Assembly (NCBI GenBank): GCA_022823625.1
Contig: JAJEHQ010000029.1
Coordinates: 1 to 64,000 of the forward strand
Source: Gammaproteobacteria bacterium
GTDB taxonomy: Bacteria > Pseudomonadota > Gammaproteobacteria > Arenicellales > JAJDZL01
Length of the DNA stretch: 64,000 nucleotides
Reading direction: 5' to 3'
The notes beneath the pieces are model-generated. The model was not told where the DNA came from, searched no databases, and was given only the letters and a program-made list of their open reading frames with translations. This document shows, in pieces, positions 1 to 8,741 of the stretch. Within the stretch, counting starts at the first letter, position 1. Every line of letters starts with the position of its first letter. The position numbers and the translations under genes are program-made.

Positions 1-126
1 CATATATTACAGATTTTCAGCACCGCCCTGTTCGAGAAAACCTCTTTAAATCAGCTGTTTACGGACTACGGCTACAAACACACAGATCGCCCGTACCCTA
101 ACCAGTTGAATTTGTTTGGTTTTTAA
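1..126 (+). mobile_element. C-terminal end of an IS4-like transposase (partial)
   Basis: The first frame is open from base 1 to a TAA at 124-126 and gives 41 residues ending in QLNLFGF. A leucine/phenylalanine tail of this kind, preceded by a FEKTSLNQLF-like stretch, is typical of the C-terminus of IS4-family transposases. The rest of the gene lies outside the window, so no catalytic residues are visible. The call rests on resemblance of a short tail and could be wrong. A second frame, open from 50 to the TAA at 236-238, reads through this end and may be the remnant of a gene interrupted by the element. Confidence 0.5.
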
Positions 127-271
127 ACGAGACACTATTGAATGGAGAACCCAATTCATTCTTGGTAAGAGTGGACTGTCAAATTACTCTTTGGTGCGTG
201 TTTTTCAGGCGATGCGGGAATTTTCGCGGGTTGATTAATATACAGAATAGCGGTGAGGGTGGACTGAATAT

Positions 272-1057
272 ATGGCTTGGTGGGGACGAGCATTAGGCGG
301 CACGATGGGGTTTGCTTTTGGCGGCCCGATTGGTGCCATACTGGGATATGTCGTTGGAGGATTTTTCGACAAGGGGTTGAAGAAAAATTTAGAAGGCGGC
401 TTCAGTCCAAATGACCGACGTCAGGTCGCGTTCTATGCATCCACATTTTCGGTGCTCGGCTATATTTCCAAAGTTGATGGATATGTCAGTCCTCATGAAA
501 TCAAGTTTGCCGAGTTCGTTATGGAGCGAATGTCGCTCAGTGAAGAGCAACGTGAATTTGCCATCAAACTTTTTAGGGAGGGCAAGAAAGACAATTTTGA
601 ATTGATGCCGGTACTGCAGCAGTTCGCCAAAGAGTGTGGTAATCGACGTAGTGTCAAGAGAGTATTTCTCGAGATTCAGATTTCTGGTGCTATGGCGGAT
701 GGAAAGCTGGACGATATTGAGATAGATGTTCTTCGAACGATTGCTGATGTACTGGGACTTAGTCGAGAGTTTCCTGGCATTCTCGAGAGTATTACCAGCG
801 GTTCAGCAGGCTCTTCTTCCGGTGAAATCAAGCCTCTCGCGGAAGACTATAAGCTGCTCGGTTTGACTGAAGGCGCTACCAGAGAAGAAGTCAAGCGAGC
901 TTATCGCCGAAAAATGAGTCAATACCACCCAGATAAGTTGGTTGCAAAAGGATTGCCCGAAGAAATGATGGAAATCGCCACAGAAAAAACCAAACAGTTT
1001 CGGGCAGCATACGACAGAATTCAAAAAAATCTAAAGGCTAGAGCTACTGTTCACTAG
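272..1057 (+). CDS. djlA: DjlA-type membrane-anchored J-domain co-chaperone
   Basis: The 261-residue protein has the DjlA layout. A glycine-rich N-terminal membrane segment (about residues 8-32) is followed by a TerB-like helical domain (about 50-165) and a C-terminal J domain with the HPD signature at 219-221. DjlA proteins sit in the inner membrane and stimulate the ATPase of DnaK through the HPD loop. Length and order match the family. The gene stands alone between the left-edge IS remnant and a quinone oxidoreductase. The start at 272 is the first ATG and leaves the membrane anchor intact. Confidence 0.94.
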   Translation: MAWWGRALGGTMGFAFGGPIGAILGYVVGGFFDKGLKKNLEGGFSPNDRRQVAFYASTFSVLGYISKVDGYVSPHEIKFAEFVMERMSLSEEQREFAIKLFREGKKDNFELMPVLQQFAKECGNRRSVKRVFLEIQISGAMADGKLDDIEIDVLRTIADVLGLSREFPGILESITSGSAGSSSGEIKPLAEDYKLLGLTEGATREEVKRAYRRKMSQYHPDKLVAKGLPEEMMEIATEKTKQFRAAYDRIQKNLKARATVH

Positions 1058-1118
1058 CCCATTTAGCGATTGGTATCGCTAGTTCATTTCAAATTAATGC
1101 AAGTAAAAGGAGATAACA

Positions 1119-2096
1119 ATGCCTAAGGTAATGCGAGTCTATGAGAACGGAGAGGCATCTGTGATGAAATGGGAGGATGTCGACCCTGGCAGTCCCGGAA
1201 ATGGTGAGGTGCTGGTGCGACATACTGCCGTCGGACTGAATTTCATTGATGTTTACTTTCGTGCAGGCGTTTATCCGGCCCCTGGATTTCCATTTACCCC
1301 TGGCCTTGAAGGTGCTGGAGTAGTTGACGCGACAGGTTCAGATGTCACAGATCTCTCGGTGGGTGACCGAGTAGCGTACGCGTCGCCCCCGCTTGGCGCA
1401 TATGCCGAGGTACGCTGCATGCCAGCCGACAGAGTAGTGAAAATTCCTGACAATATCGACGATGAAACAGCTGCTGGAATGATGCTTAAAGGTCTGACCG
1501 CTCAATATTTGCTACGTCAGGTATACAAAGTTCAATCCGGCGATACGATACTTTTCCACGCAGCTGCGGGTGGTGTGGGTTTGATCGCCTGTCAATGGGC
1601 AAAGCACTTAGGAGCAACGGTCATCGGAACGGTTGGTACTGAAGAAAAAGCTGAAAATGCCGCGGCTCACGGTTGTGATTTTCCAATTGTATATACACAG
1701 GAAAATTTCGTTCAACGCGTTCAAGAGATTACCGACGGAAAGGGCGTGCCTGTGGTATACGACTCCGTTGGAATCACCACGTTTGAAGGATCGCTTGATT
1801 GTCTGCGTCCAAAAGGTATGCTGGTCAGCTTTGGTCAATCATCAGGAGAAATCGAAAGTTTCAATCCAGTTTTGCTTCGAGTGAAGGGTTCGCTGTATTT
1901 AACTCGTCCGACGCTGATGACCTATACTGCTGAACGCGAAGATCTGGTTTCTATGACAGAGGAACTGATTTCAGTGATCAAATCCGGGGCTGTGACAATT
2001 CCTATCAATCAGCGCTATGCATTATCCGATGCTGTTCAGGCGCACACTGATCTGGAATCCCGCAAGACTCAAGGTGCAACTGTATTTCAAGTCTGA
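1119..2096 (+). CDS. qor: NADPH:quinone oxidoreductase, zinc-free MDR family
   Basis: This 325-residue medium-chain dehydrogenase/reductase has an N-terminal GroES-like domain and a Rossmann domain with the AAAGGVG nucleotide-binding motif near residues 150-156. It lacks the cysteine cluster for a structural zinc, as in QOR/zeta-crystallin proteins, which reduce quinones with NADPH. An AAGGAG ribosome-binding site lies a few bases before the ATG. The gene converges on moeA with only eight bases between the stops. A second, distinct quinone reductase lies at 44.5-45.5 kb. Confidence 0.88.
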   Translation: MPKVMRVYENGEASVMKWEDVDPGSPGNGEVLVRHTAVGLNFIDVYFRAGVYPAPGFPFTPGLEGAGVVDATGSDVTDLSVGDRVAYASPPLGAYAEVRCMPADRVVKIPDNIDDETAAGMMLKGLTAQYLLRQVYKVQSGDTILFHAAAGGVGLIACQWAKHLGATVIGTVGTEEKAENAAAHGCDFPIVYTQENFVQRVQEITDGKGVPVVYDSVGITTFEGSLDCLRPKGMLVSFGQSSGEIESFNPVLLRVKGSLYLTRPTLMTYTAEREDLVSMTEELISVIKSGAVTIPINQRYALSDAVQAHTDLESRKTQGATVFQV

Positions 2097-2104
2097 GGCA
2101 GTGC

Positions 2105-3370
2105 TCAAATCAGCCCATGGAAGGGCTGAACATCAACCATGTCTCCAGGACTCGCAGTTGTGTCGCTGTCATCTAGCAATACAAAGCAGTTCGCTTGTGA
2201 CATGCTGCTAAGCAGTCCAGATCCTTGTTGCCCAGTACTGGACACGACTGGATTGCCGAGCTCATCGCGACTCAGAATTGCACGGTAGACTTCAGCTCGA
2301 TTTGGTTTCTTCCTGAATGGCGTGGTCGCCCTAGCCTTTAGAACTGGAGTTGGGTGTAGATTATGCTCACCCATCAATTTACGAAGTGCCGGCTGTAGCA
2401 GGCGGTAGTACGTTACCATGACCGCCACCGGATTGCCGGGCAATCCAAAAAATAAAGCATCTCCTATTCTGCCAAATGCAAAAGGTCGTCCCGGTCGGAT
2501 GGCAATTCGCCATAGGTCGATGGATCCGAGTTGTTCAAGAGCTTTGATGACGAAGTCAGCACTGCCAGTTGATACACCACCTGAAGTGATGATCAGATCA
2601 GCCTTTTTGCGGGCACTTGAGAGGGCTTCAAGAGTTTTGTCGTAGTCGTCTGGAATGACGCCAAGATTGATTACATTAGCGCCTGAATTCTGAAGTAAAC
2701 CCATCAGAACATATCGGTTGCTGTCGTAAATGGAACCTGCGGCCAGTGTTTCGCCAGCATTCATAAGTTCGTCTCCAGTGGAGAAAACTGCAGCAATCGG
2801 TTTTCTGAAAACTTCAACTCGTCCAATTCCAGTTGATGCCAGTACGCCCAATTCAGCAGGACTGAGTTTGGTTCCGGAATCGACTGTGACCTCACCGCGC
2901 TTGAGATCTTCTCCGGCCTGTCTGACATTCGCAAACGCCTTGTGTCCGGGATTGATGATCGCCTGATCACCTTCAATTGTGACATCTTCCTGAATGATGA
3001 CCGAATCAGTCCCTTTTGGCATCATGGCACCAGTCGTTACCCGAACTGTTTGATTTTCTCCACAAGTTCCATGCCATGGTTTGCCGGCTAGAGCTTCCCC
3101 TAAGATTTTGAATGCCTTGGTGTCTGTGCTCGGCAGTGCCTCTCCTGCAATTGCAAATCCATCCATGGCAGAATTTGCATGCGGTGGTACGTCAATCGAA
3201 GAAGTTGCGGCGTTTGCAAGAACACGTCCCAGCGCTTTGGGTAGTGAAACAACTTCCGTGGTACTGAGAGGACTGATTTGATCAAAAACCTGTTTTTCGG
3301 CTTCGGCAATGGGTACCAAACCGGACCTTGGGTCGAAACAGTCATTGAAATTTTGGGATTGTTGTTTCAC
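2105..3370 (-). CDS. moeA: Molybdopterin molybdenumtransferase MoeA
   Basis: The 421-residue protein carries the MoeA signature DVPPHANSAMDGFA near residues 60-73, the TGDEL motif, and the ITSGGVSTG and GLPGNPVA motifs of the catalytic MoCF domain. MoeA inserts molybdate into adenylated molybdopterin in the cytoplasm, completing molybdenum cofactor. Length is normal. The start is a GTG preceded by a weak purine stretch. No other moa/moe genes are nearby. Confidence 0.95.
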   Translation of the reverse strand: MKQQSQNFNDCFDPRSGLVPIAEAEKQVFDQISPLSTTEVVSLPKALGRVLANAATSSIDVPPHANSAMDGFAIAGEALPSTDTKAFKILGEALAGKPWHGTCGENQTVRVTTGAMMPKGTDSVIIQEDVTIEGDQAIINPGHKAFANVRQAGEDLKRGEVTVDSGTKLSPAELGVLASTGIGRVEVFRKPIAAVFSTGDELMNAGETLAAGSIYDSNRYVLMGLLQNSGANVINLGVIPDDYDKTLEALSSARKKADLIITSGGVSTGSADFVIKALEQLGSIDLWRIAIRPGRPFAFGRIGDALFFGLPGNPVAVMVTYYRLLQPALRKLMGEHNLHPTPVLKARATTPFRKKPNRAEVYRAILSRDELGNPVVSSTGQQGSGLLSSMSQANCFVLLDDSDTTASPGDMVDVQPFHGLI

Positions 3371-3507
3371 TTTGAATCGCTCAGATTGCCAACACTCTCA
3401 TTAGAATGGAAGTCGTAAAGGTTTGCGTATCTTTTTCAGAGCAATCGAAATTAGTTGAATTCGAATAAAATTTTATTTGAAAATTCACAACAGCAGAAAA
3501 ATGCAGT

Positions 3508-3714
3508 ATGAACGAAGATACCTTTAACCTACAAATTCGTAAATTTCTGAAAAGAGTCGGCATCCAGTCGCAGCGACAGATTGAACTGGCGGTTCGAGAC
3601 GCCATAGATTCGGGCCAACTGACTGGTTCCGAAACGCTTAACGCAAAAGTTCAGCTTACGGTCGATGGCATTGATGTAGACCACACCATTGAAGACACCA
3701 TCGCGCTGGAGTAA
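3508..3714 (+). CDS. Small conserved protein of the DUF6494 type
   Basis: The 68-residue acidic protein begins MNEDTFNLQIRKFLKRVG and is predicted helical with a beta-like tail. Its pattern (short, MNEDTF start, IRKFLK..G..SQR..E) matches my memory of the DUF6494 family of proteobacterial proteins of unknown function. It faces moeA divergently across about 140 bases and converges on thiY, the two stops being only a few bases apart. No function can be assigned. Confidence 0.7.
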   Translation: MNEDTFNLQIRKFLKRVGIQSQRQIELAVRDAIDSGQLTGSETLNAKVQLTVDGIDVDHTIEDTIALE

Positions 3715-3722
3715 CTTGCGAG

Positions 3723-4664
3723 TCATTCAAGTTCAATCGCGTATTGACTGAGCGGAGGTATGTCCCCGATTAACTGTCGGTCCAATAGGAACTTGGCAAA
3801 TCCCTCATAGCGAGCCCGGTCGATTGCACCAGGACGAAGTGCAAATCGGGGCAAAGTGTCGCGCCAGGCGCGTCGGTTTAGTTCGTCATCCAGCTGACGG
3901 TCGTAACTGATGAAATTTTCCCATGCCAGGTCCGGGTGATTGATCATGTACTGCACACCCCTTTCCAGTGCGTCGATAAACTTACGCATACGAGGGTCTG
4001 CAACACTATCCTGATGGGCTACGATGATCAGTTCATCATATGCGGGAATGCCTTCTTCTTCCAGATAGAACGCTCGTCCTGGAACACCATGAATATCCAT
4101 CTGATTGATTTCGAAATTTCGATAAGCTCCGATAACAGCATCGACCTGTTTGGACATCAGTGCGGGTGACAACGAAAAATTAACGTTAATCAGCGTTACT
4201 TCGTCAATCGTCAAGCCGTTCTCCTCAAGTACGGATGCCAGCAGCGCGTCTTCAAACCCGGCTACTGAGTAGCCAACTTTGCGGCCTTTCAGATCGCTAA
4301 TCTGATTGATGTCTGAATCTGCCAGGACTACGATGCAATTGAGAGGTGTCGCCACCAGGGTACCAATTCTCACCAGTGGTAAGCCCTGATCAACTTGCAG
4401 GTGCAATTGCGGCTGGTAGGAAATAGCGACCTCCGCCTTTTTGGCGGCTACCAATTTTGGCGGGTCATTCGGATTGGCTGGCGCAATCAGTTCGACATCC
4501 AACCCAACTTCTTCAAAGAATCCTTGAGCATCCGCAACGTATAACGGACCATGATCGGGATTTACGTACCAGTCAAGCAGTACAGTGAATTTTTCCTCCG
4601 CATGGCTGGTATTGATTGCGGCCAGACACAAGAGGACAGTCATTAGTTTGAGTATCTTTTTCAT
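3723..4664 (-). CDS. thiY: ThiY-like pyrimidine-binding periplasmic protein (NMT1/THI5 family)
   Basis: This 313-residue protein has a cleavable signal peptide (about residues 1-22, ending SHA) and the NMT1/THI5-like opening FTVLLDWYVNPDHGPLYVA. That segment is characteristic of binding proteins for thiamine pyrimidine precursors such as N-formyl-aminomethylpyrimidine. It is the last gene of the operon downstream of the TPP riboswitch, eight bases after thiX. Function as a pyrimidine importer is inferred from the family, the riboswitch, and tenA elsewhere in the window, which would process the imported degradation product. Confidence 0.85.
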   Translation of the reverse strand: MKKILKLMTVLLCLAAINTSHAEEKFTVLLDWYVNPDHGPLYVADAQGFFEEVGLDVELIAPANPNDPPKLVAAKKAEVAISYQPQLHLQVDQGLPLVRIGTLVATPLNCIVVLADSDINQISDLKGRKVGYSVAGFEDALLASVLEENGLTIDEVTLINVNFSLSPALMSKQVDAVIGAYRNFEINQMDIHGVPGRAFYLEEEGIPAYDELIIVAHQDSVADPRMRKFIDALERGVQYMINHPDLAWENFISYDRQLDDELNRRAWRDTLPRFALRPGAIDRARYEGFAKFLLDRQLIGDIPPLSQYAIELE

Positions 4665-4671
4665 AGTTCAA

Positions 4672-5424
4672 TTAAGTTGTTTCAAGATTGGTTTCTGATT
4701 GCCAAAAAACTGTTCGTTTAACCAGATAGTCAATTCCAAAATAAAGAAAAACTGCAAAAGCTGCGAGCACCAATAGCGCAGCGAACATCAGATCAACCTG
4801 AGTTCTAGCATTGGCATGCAGCATCAGATAGCCGAGTCCAGTACTCGAACCTACCCATTCTCCGACCACAGCACCGATAGGTGCGATCGCAGCAGCAATT
4901 CGAAGACCTGACCCCAGGGAAGGTAAGGCCGCAGGTAATCGAATGTACTTGAGTGCGGTGTGATTGGAAGCACCCATAATTCTGGCGAGATTGATCCAGC
5001 CGGAGTCTGTGTTTCGCAATCCGTCGTAAAGCGCGGCAGTTACGGGGAAGTAAATAATGAGAGTGGCCATTGCAATCTTAGACCCCATACCAAATCCAAG
5101 CCATAGCATCAGAACTGGTGCAATTGCAAATACAGGCAAAGCCTGGCTTGCGACCAGTACAGGCAAAAACCAGTTTCGTACGTGCCGAAAACGAAGAATT
5201 GCCCAGGCACTCAGTGCTCCTATGGTACATCCCAGGAGTAATCCGAGTACGATTTCTACCATTGTTACGCTCGCGTGGAACATGATCTCATCAAAATGCC
5301 GAACGAGTGCCTGGCCGACATCGTAAGGCGGTGGCAAAATGAACGCGGGTGCCTGCGTTAACCAGACGACCAGCTGCCACAGAATGATCAAAACAGCAAT
5401 AATGACAGCAAATCTACGCAGCAT
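4672..5424 (-). CDS. thiX: ThiX-like ABC transporter permease
   Basis: The 250-residue inner-membrane protein has about six hydrophobic segments. Near residues 135-195 it has a BPD-transport coupling loop (NLARIMGASNHTALKYIRLPAALPSLGSGLRIA) of the type seen in nitrate/sulfonate/taurine/ThiX permeases. It overlaps the upstream ATPase gene by 11 bases and is followed by the binding protein, so the three form one importer. Substrate is inferred from the operon: thiamine pyrimidine precursors. Confidence 0.85.
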   Translation of the reverse strand: MLRRFAVIIAVLIILWQLVVWLTQAPAFILPPPYDVGQALVRHFDEIMFHASVTMVEIVLGLLLGCTIGALSAWAILRFRHVRNWFLPVLVASQALPVFAIAPVLMLWLGFGMGSKIAMATLIIYFPVTAALYDGLRNTDSGWINLARIMGASNHTALKYIRLPAALPSLGSGLRIAAAIAPIGAVVGEWVGSSTGLGYLMLHANARTQVDLMFAALLVLAAFAVFLYFGIDYLVKRTVFWQSETNLETT

Positions 5425-6160
5425 GCTGATTGACTTCTGGATGATTGAGCTGGTGCATCAGTTGAGTATAAGATTCACCCATTCGACTGTCTGCCAGCTG
5501 GCGTGGTGGGTCCCCGGGAGGTGTAACTGGGCTTGCAACCTGAGCCGGACGTCCATCGAGAACAAAAATCTGATCTGCCATGCGAAGCGCTTCGAGAGGG
5601 TCGTGTGTTACGAGCAGTGTCGTACGATTAGCCAGCAAACGGCTAGCTAATCCTTGAAGTTGATAGCGGGTGCTCGCGTCAAGACCTGAAAATGGTTCGT
5701 CGAGCAGATTTACAGGTCGCTGTTCCGCTAAAGTTCGGGCAAGTGCCACGCGTTGTCGCATTCCACCAGAGAGTTCATGCGGGTAGCGGTTCTCGACTCC
5801 TTCGAGTTCTACATCCTTTAGAAGTTGTTGTGCCTGATCTCGGTCCTGTTTGGTACGGTTGCCACGTAGCAGAGAACCAAGATTGATATTGTCAATGATC
5901 TTAAGCCATGGTAGCAGCAGGTCCTGCTGTGCCATCCATGCGATTCGTCCGCCTAGCGGTATTTCGTCATCAGTGACAACCGAACCACGAGCGACGTCGG
6001 ACGGCAGAAGTCCAGCAATGAAATGCAGTAATGTCGATTTTCCAGAACCGCTTTTGCCAAGAAGACAGACCAATTTGCCGGATTCCAGTTCCAGCGAAAA
6101 GTCCTCAAATATGCATTCGTTTCCATAGCTGAGGCTAAGCTTCAACGCGACGGAAGTCAT
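5414..6160 (-). CDS. thiZ: ThiZ-like ABC transporter ATPase
   Basis: The 248-residue ATPase has a Walker A GKSGSGKST near residues 38-46, the signature LSGGMRQRVALAR, and a Walker B ending LLDEPFSGLD. An upstream frame extension to 6376 exists, but the ATG at 6160 is chosen. It gives a normal ATPase N-terminus (MTSVALKL) and starts ten bases after the preceding stop. It overlaps thiX and would energise the ThiXY importer on the cytoplasmic side. Confidence 0.88.
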   Translation of the reverse strand: MTSVALKLSLSYGNECIFEDFSLELESGKLVCLLGKSGSGKSTLLHFIAGLLPSDVARGSVVTDDEIPLGGRIAWMAQQDLLLPWLKIIDNINLGSLLRGNRTKQDRDQAQQLLKDVELEGVENRYPHELSGGMRQRVALARTLAEQRPVNLLDEPFSGLDASTRYQLQGLASRLLANRTTLLVTHDPLEALRMADQIFVLDGRPAQVASPVTPPGDPPRQLADSRMGESYTQLMHQLNHPEVNQHAA

Positions 6161-6170
6161 CAGATTTCGT

Positions 6171-7238
6171 TTAACTTGCCCGTGCTCGCAGAAAAGGCAG
6201 TCTTGAAATTTTGGACCATTCGATCTGTGTACTCTTTGTTTGCCTAAGCGAATCCACGATTCTTGCTGTGATGTCATCAATGCTGGCAAGATCATCCAAT
6301 ACGTCTTCGGATACTTGCTGTGCAGCCGTAAGTACGTCATCGGGAAACTGGCGTACTTGTACGCCGTGCTCCTCAACCAGCTTCTTCAGTGCCGGTGGAT
6401 TGGCCCAATCAATTTCGGTTAATGCAAAACTGTGCTCTGCCAGGCAGGCGATCTCGATGATGTTCCGAACATCTTCAGGAAGACTATCCCAAAGTTCCCG
6501 ATTAATCAAAAACTCTGCTGCGCCATTTGGTTCGTGAAATCCGGGAGCATAGTAGTACGGTGTGCTCTTGTAGAAACCCATAGCGAGGTCTGACCAGGGA
6601 CCAAGCCATTCGGCTGCATCAACCACACCTGAGTGCAGTGACGTGGCAATATCAGGCGGCGGAATGTTGACTGTCAGTGCACCAAGGCGTCTAAATACTT
6701 CCCCGCCCAGTCCAGGCATTCGATATTTCAGTCCCTTCAAGTCTTCGAGCGAGTGAATCTCTTTTCTGAACCAGCCACCCATGCCGATGCCTGTATTCGA
6801 TGCAAGGAAAGGCTTCACACCAAACGGCGCGTAGAGTTCATCCCATAAAGCCTGTCCACCATTGTGATAAATCCAGACCATATGTTCCTGAGGTGTCAAG
6901 CCAAAGGGAACTGCGGTGAACATCGCACTGGCACGCATTTTCCCCTGCCAGAAAAATGAAGCCGTGTGTCCCAGGTCTGCGGTACCGCTGCCAACGGCGT
7001 CCAGCACCTCAAAGGCAGATACCAGTTCACCTGCGCCGTAAACCGTGATTTTGATCTTTCCACCGCTCAACTGCTCGATTCGCTTTGCCAGCCGGGCGGC
7101 TGTTGCACCGGTTCCTGGACTGTTCTTGATCCAGGACATTGTCATGCTTAGTTTCAGCTGATCGGAGGCATAGGCAGGGGTCAGTGCGAGCGCTGAGGCA
7201 CCAACTCCCGTAGCTTTAAGAAAATTCCTTCTTTTCAC
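6171..7238 (-). CDS. TRAP transporter DctP-family solute-binding protein inside the thiamine operon
   Basis: The 355-residue protein begins with a Tat-type signal (VKRRNFLKATGVGASALALT, cleavage near PAYA). Its body is typical of DctP/TakP binding proteins: a GAGELV segment, a GLKYRMPGLGGEVFRRLGA loop, and an EPNG binding-site region. The GTG at 7238 is chosen because AGGAGA lies seven bases upstream. This start overlaps the thiD stop by four bases, showing translational coupling. The membrane subunits DctQ and DctM are absent from the window. The ligand is unknown; a thiamine-related or 2-oxoacid ligand is possible. Confidence 0.85.
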   Translation of the reverse strand: MKRRNFLKATGVGASALALTPAYASDQLKLSMTMSWIKNSPGTGATAARLAKRIEQLSGGKIKITVYGAGELVSAFEVLDAVGSGTADLGHTASFFWQGKMRASAMFTAVPFGLTPQEHMVWIYHNGGQALWDELYAPFGVKPFLASNTGIGMGGWFRKEIHSLEDLKGLKYRMPGLGGEVFRRLGALTVNIPPPDIATSLHSGVVDAAEWLGPWSDLAMGFYKSTPYYYAPGFHEPNGAAEFLINRELWDSLPEDVRNIIEIACLAEHSFALTEIDWANPPALKKLVEEHGVQVRQFPDDVLTAAQQVSEDVLDDLASIDDITARIVDSLRQTKSTQIEWSKISRLPFLRARAS

Positions 7239-8059
7239 TTGGTACTCTCCTGGTCCCAAAACCGGTGAAAGTGGTGAACCGGGCCATTACCAGACCCGAT
7301 GTTTAGTTTGTCGGCATCTTCAATTGCTGCGCTGATGAACTGCTTCGCTAAATCAACGGACAGGTTCAATCCGCATTTTCTTGCCAGTAATGCACAGACA
7401 GCTGAAGACAATGTGCAGCCTGTTCCATGCGTGTTCCCAGTAGTGAATCTGGGATAGGTCAGTGCAATTGCGTTGTTGCCATCGTGAAAAATGTCTGTAC
7501 TTTCGGAGTCTGAGGTGCTGTGTCCGCCTTTCAGGAGTACGGAACCGCATCCGAGTGATAACAGACGCTGTGCTGCGTCATGCATATTCGATTCAACGTA
7601 GGCAGATTTGCGTCGAAGCAACCGGGCTGCTTCAGGTATGTTGGGTGTAATAATTGAAGCCATAGGAATCAGGATGGACTTCAGTGCATCAATTGCTTCA
7701 TCCTGTAGGAGCGGGTCACCGCTTTTGGCCACCATTACAGGATCCAGAACAATATGACCGATTTCGTGATTGTTCAAAGAATTAGCGACGGATTCAATAA
7801 TTTCAGAACGGTGGAGCATTCCTATTTTTACGGCGTCGACATCCAGATCGGATGCGACGGCATCAATTTGTTGAACGATGAATTCAGGTGAAACTTCGTA
7901 GATTCCTGTGACGCCACAGGTATTCTGGGCAGTCAGAGCTGTGATGACACTGGCACCGTATACACCCAATGCTGAAAACGTCTTCAGATCAGCTTGAATT
8001 CCGGCCCCGCCACCGCTGTCGGATCCGGCAATTGTCAGCGCAATTGGGGGATAACTCAT
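7235..8059 (-). CDS. thiD: Hydroxymethylpyrimidine/phosphomethylpyrimidine kinase ThiD
   Basis: The 274-residue ribokinase-fold enzyme has the ThiD signature TIAGSDSGGGAGIQADLKTF at the N-terminus and the GTGCTLSSA anion-hole/catalytic motif near residue 213. It phosphorylates HMP and HMP-P before coupling to the thiazole. The ATG at 8059 is preferred over an in-frame extension to 8170, because the conserved N-terminus begins just after it and the preceding gene ends at 8064. Confidence 0.95.
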   Translation of the reverse strand: MSYPPIALTIAGSDSGGGAGIQADLKTFSALGVYGASVITALTAQNTCGVTGIYEVSPEFIVQQIDAVASDLDVDAVKIGMLHRSEIIESVANSLNNHEIGHIVLDPVMVAKSGDPLLQDEAIDALKSILIPMASIITPNIPEAARLLRRKSAYVESNMHDAAQRLLSLGCGSVLLKGGHSTSDSESTDIFHDGNNAIALTYPRFTTGNTHGTGCTLSSAVCALLARKCGLNLSVDLAKQFISAAIEDADKLNIGSGNGPVHHFHRFWDQESTK

Positions 8060-8063
8060 GGAC

Positions 8064-8741
8064 TCAATTTCCCGACGTTTGATATAAATGGATCGTGCGT
8101 CTGAGTTCGCGGGCAGCAGCTTCGGGATTATCAGATTCGCAGATTGCCGAAACCACCGCCACGCCGTCAACTTCAGTCGAAAGTACAGATTCCAGATTAG
8201 TCTGGTTGATACCGCTGATGGCGATAATTGGACAACTCGCTCCGCGAGACCTCAGGTGTCTGACGATGTTTTTCAGTTTTGTGAGACCAATTGGAGGATC
8301 GGGATTGGCTTTGCTTCGAGTCGTAAATACACCGCCGACACTTAAGTAACTCAGGTCCTGAGTAGGTGCTTTATCAGCTTCCTCCATTGATCGCACGGTC
8401 AGACCTATTTGAGCGTCGGGTCCGAGTGTGTGCCGAGCTTCGTGCACCGAGACATCATCCTGGCCGAGGTGAATGCAGTTTATGCCTGCGGCAGCCGCAA
8501 CTTCAAGCCGATCGTTTACAAACACTGGCACATGAAGGGGACGAAGTGCCTGATCGACTTGCGCCGCGAGTTCAGTGTAACTTTGATCACACATTACTTT
8601 GGTTCTGATCTGAACTGTTGACACACCACCGGCGACCGCGTTTTTTGCAATATCGACTGGACTTTGGTGTCGACACTGTTCTGGATTGATAACCAGATAT
8701 AGAGATGGGTCAATCTCCCACATCGGATATTCCGGGGGCAT
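8064..8741 (-). CDS. thiE: Thiamine-phosphate synthase ThiE
   Basis: The protein of about 225 residues has the ThiE motifs VQIRTK (pyrophosphate/pyrimidine binding), FVNDRLEVAAAAGINCIHLGQDD and the C-terminal AISGIN loop. It joins HMP-PP to thiazole phosphate to make thiamine phosphate. The first ATG overlaps thiM by 32 bases; a second ATG at 8723 (MWEIDPSLYLV) is an equally good start. Neither has a strong ribosome-binding site. Confidence 0.93.
   Translation of the reverse strand: MPPEYPMWEIDPSLYLVINPEQCRHQSPVDIAKNAVAGGVSTVQIRTKVMCDQSYTELAAQVDQALRPLHVPVFVNDRLEVAAAAGINCIHLGQDDVSVHEARHTLGPDAQIGLTVRSMEEADKAPTQDLSYLSVGGVFTTRSKANPDPPIGLTKLKNIVRHLRSRGASCPIIAISGINQTNLESVLSTEVDGVAVVSAICESDNPEAAARELRRTIHLYQTSGN

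Noticed and set aside
6160..6376. An N-terminal 72-residue extension of ThiZ
   Set aside because: It overlaps the end of the TRAP gene, lacks ABC features, and a proper ATG sits at 6160.
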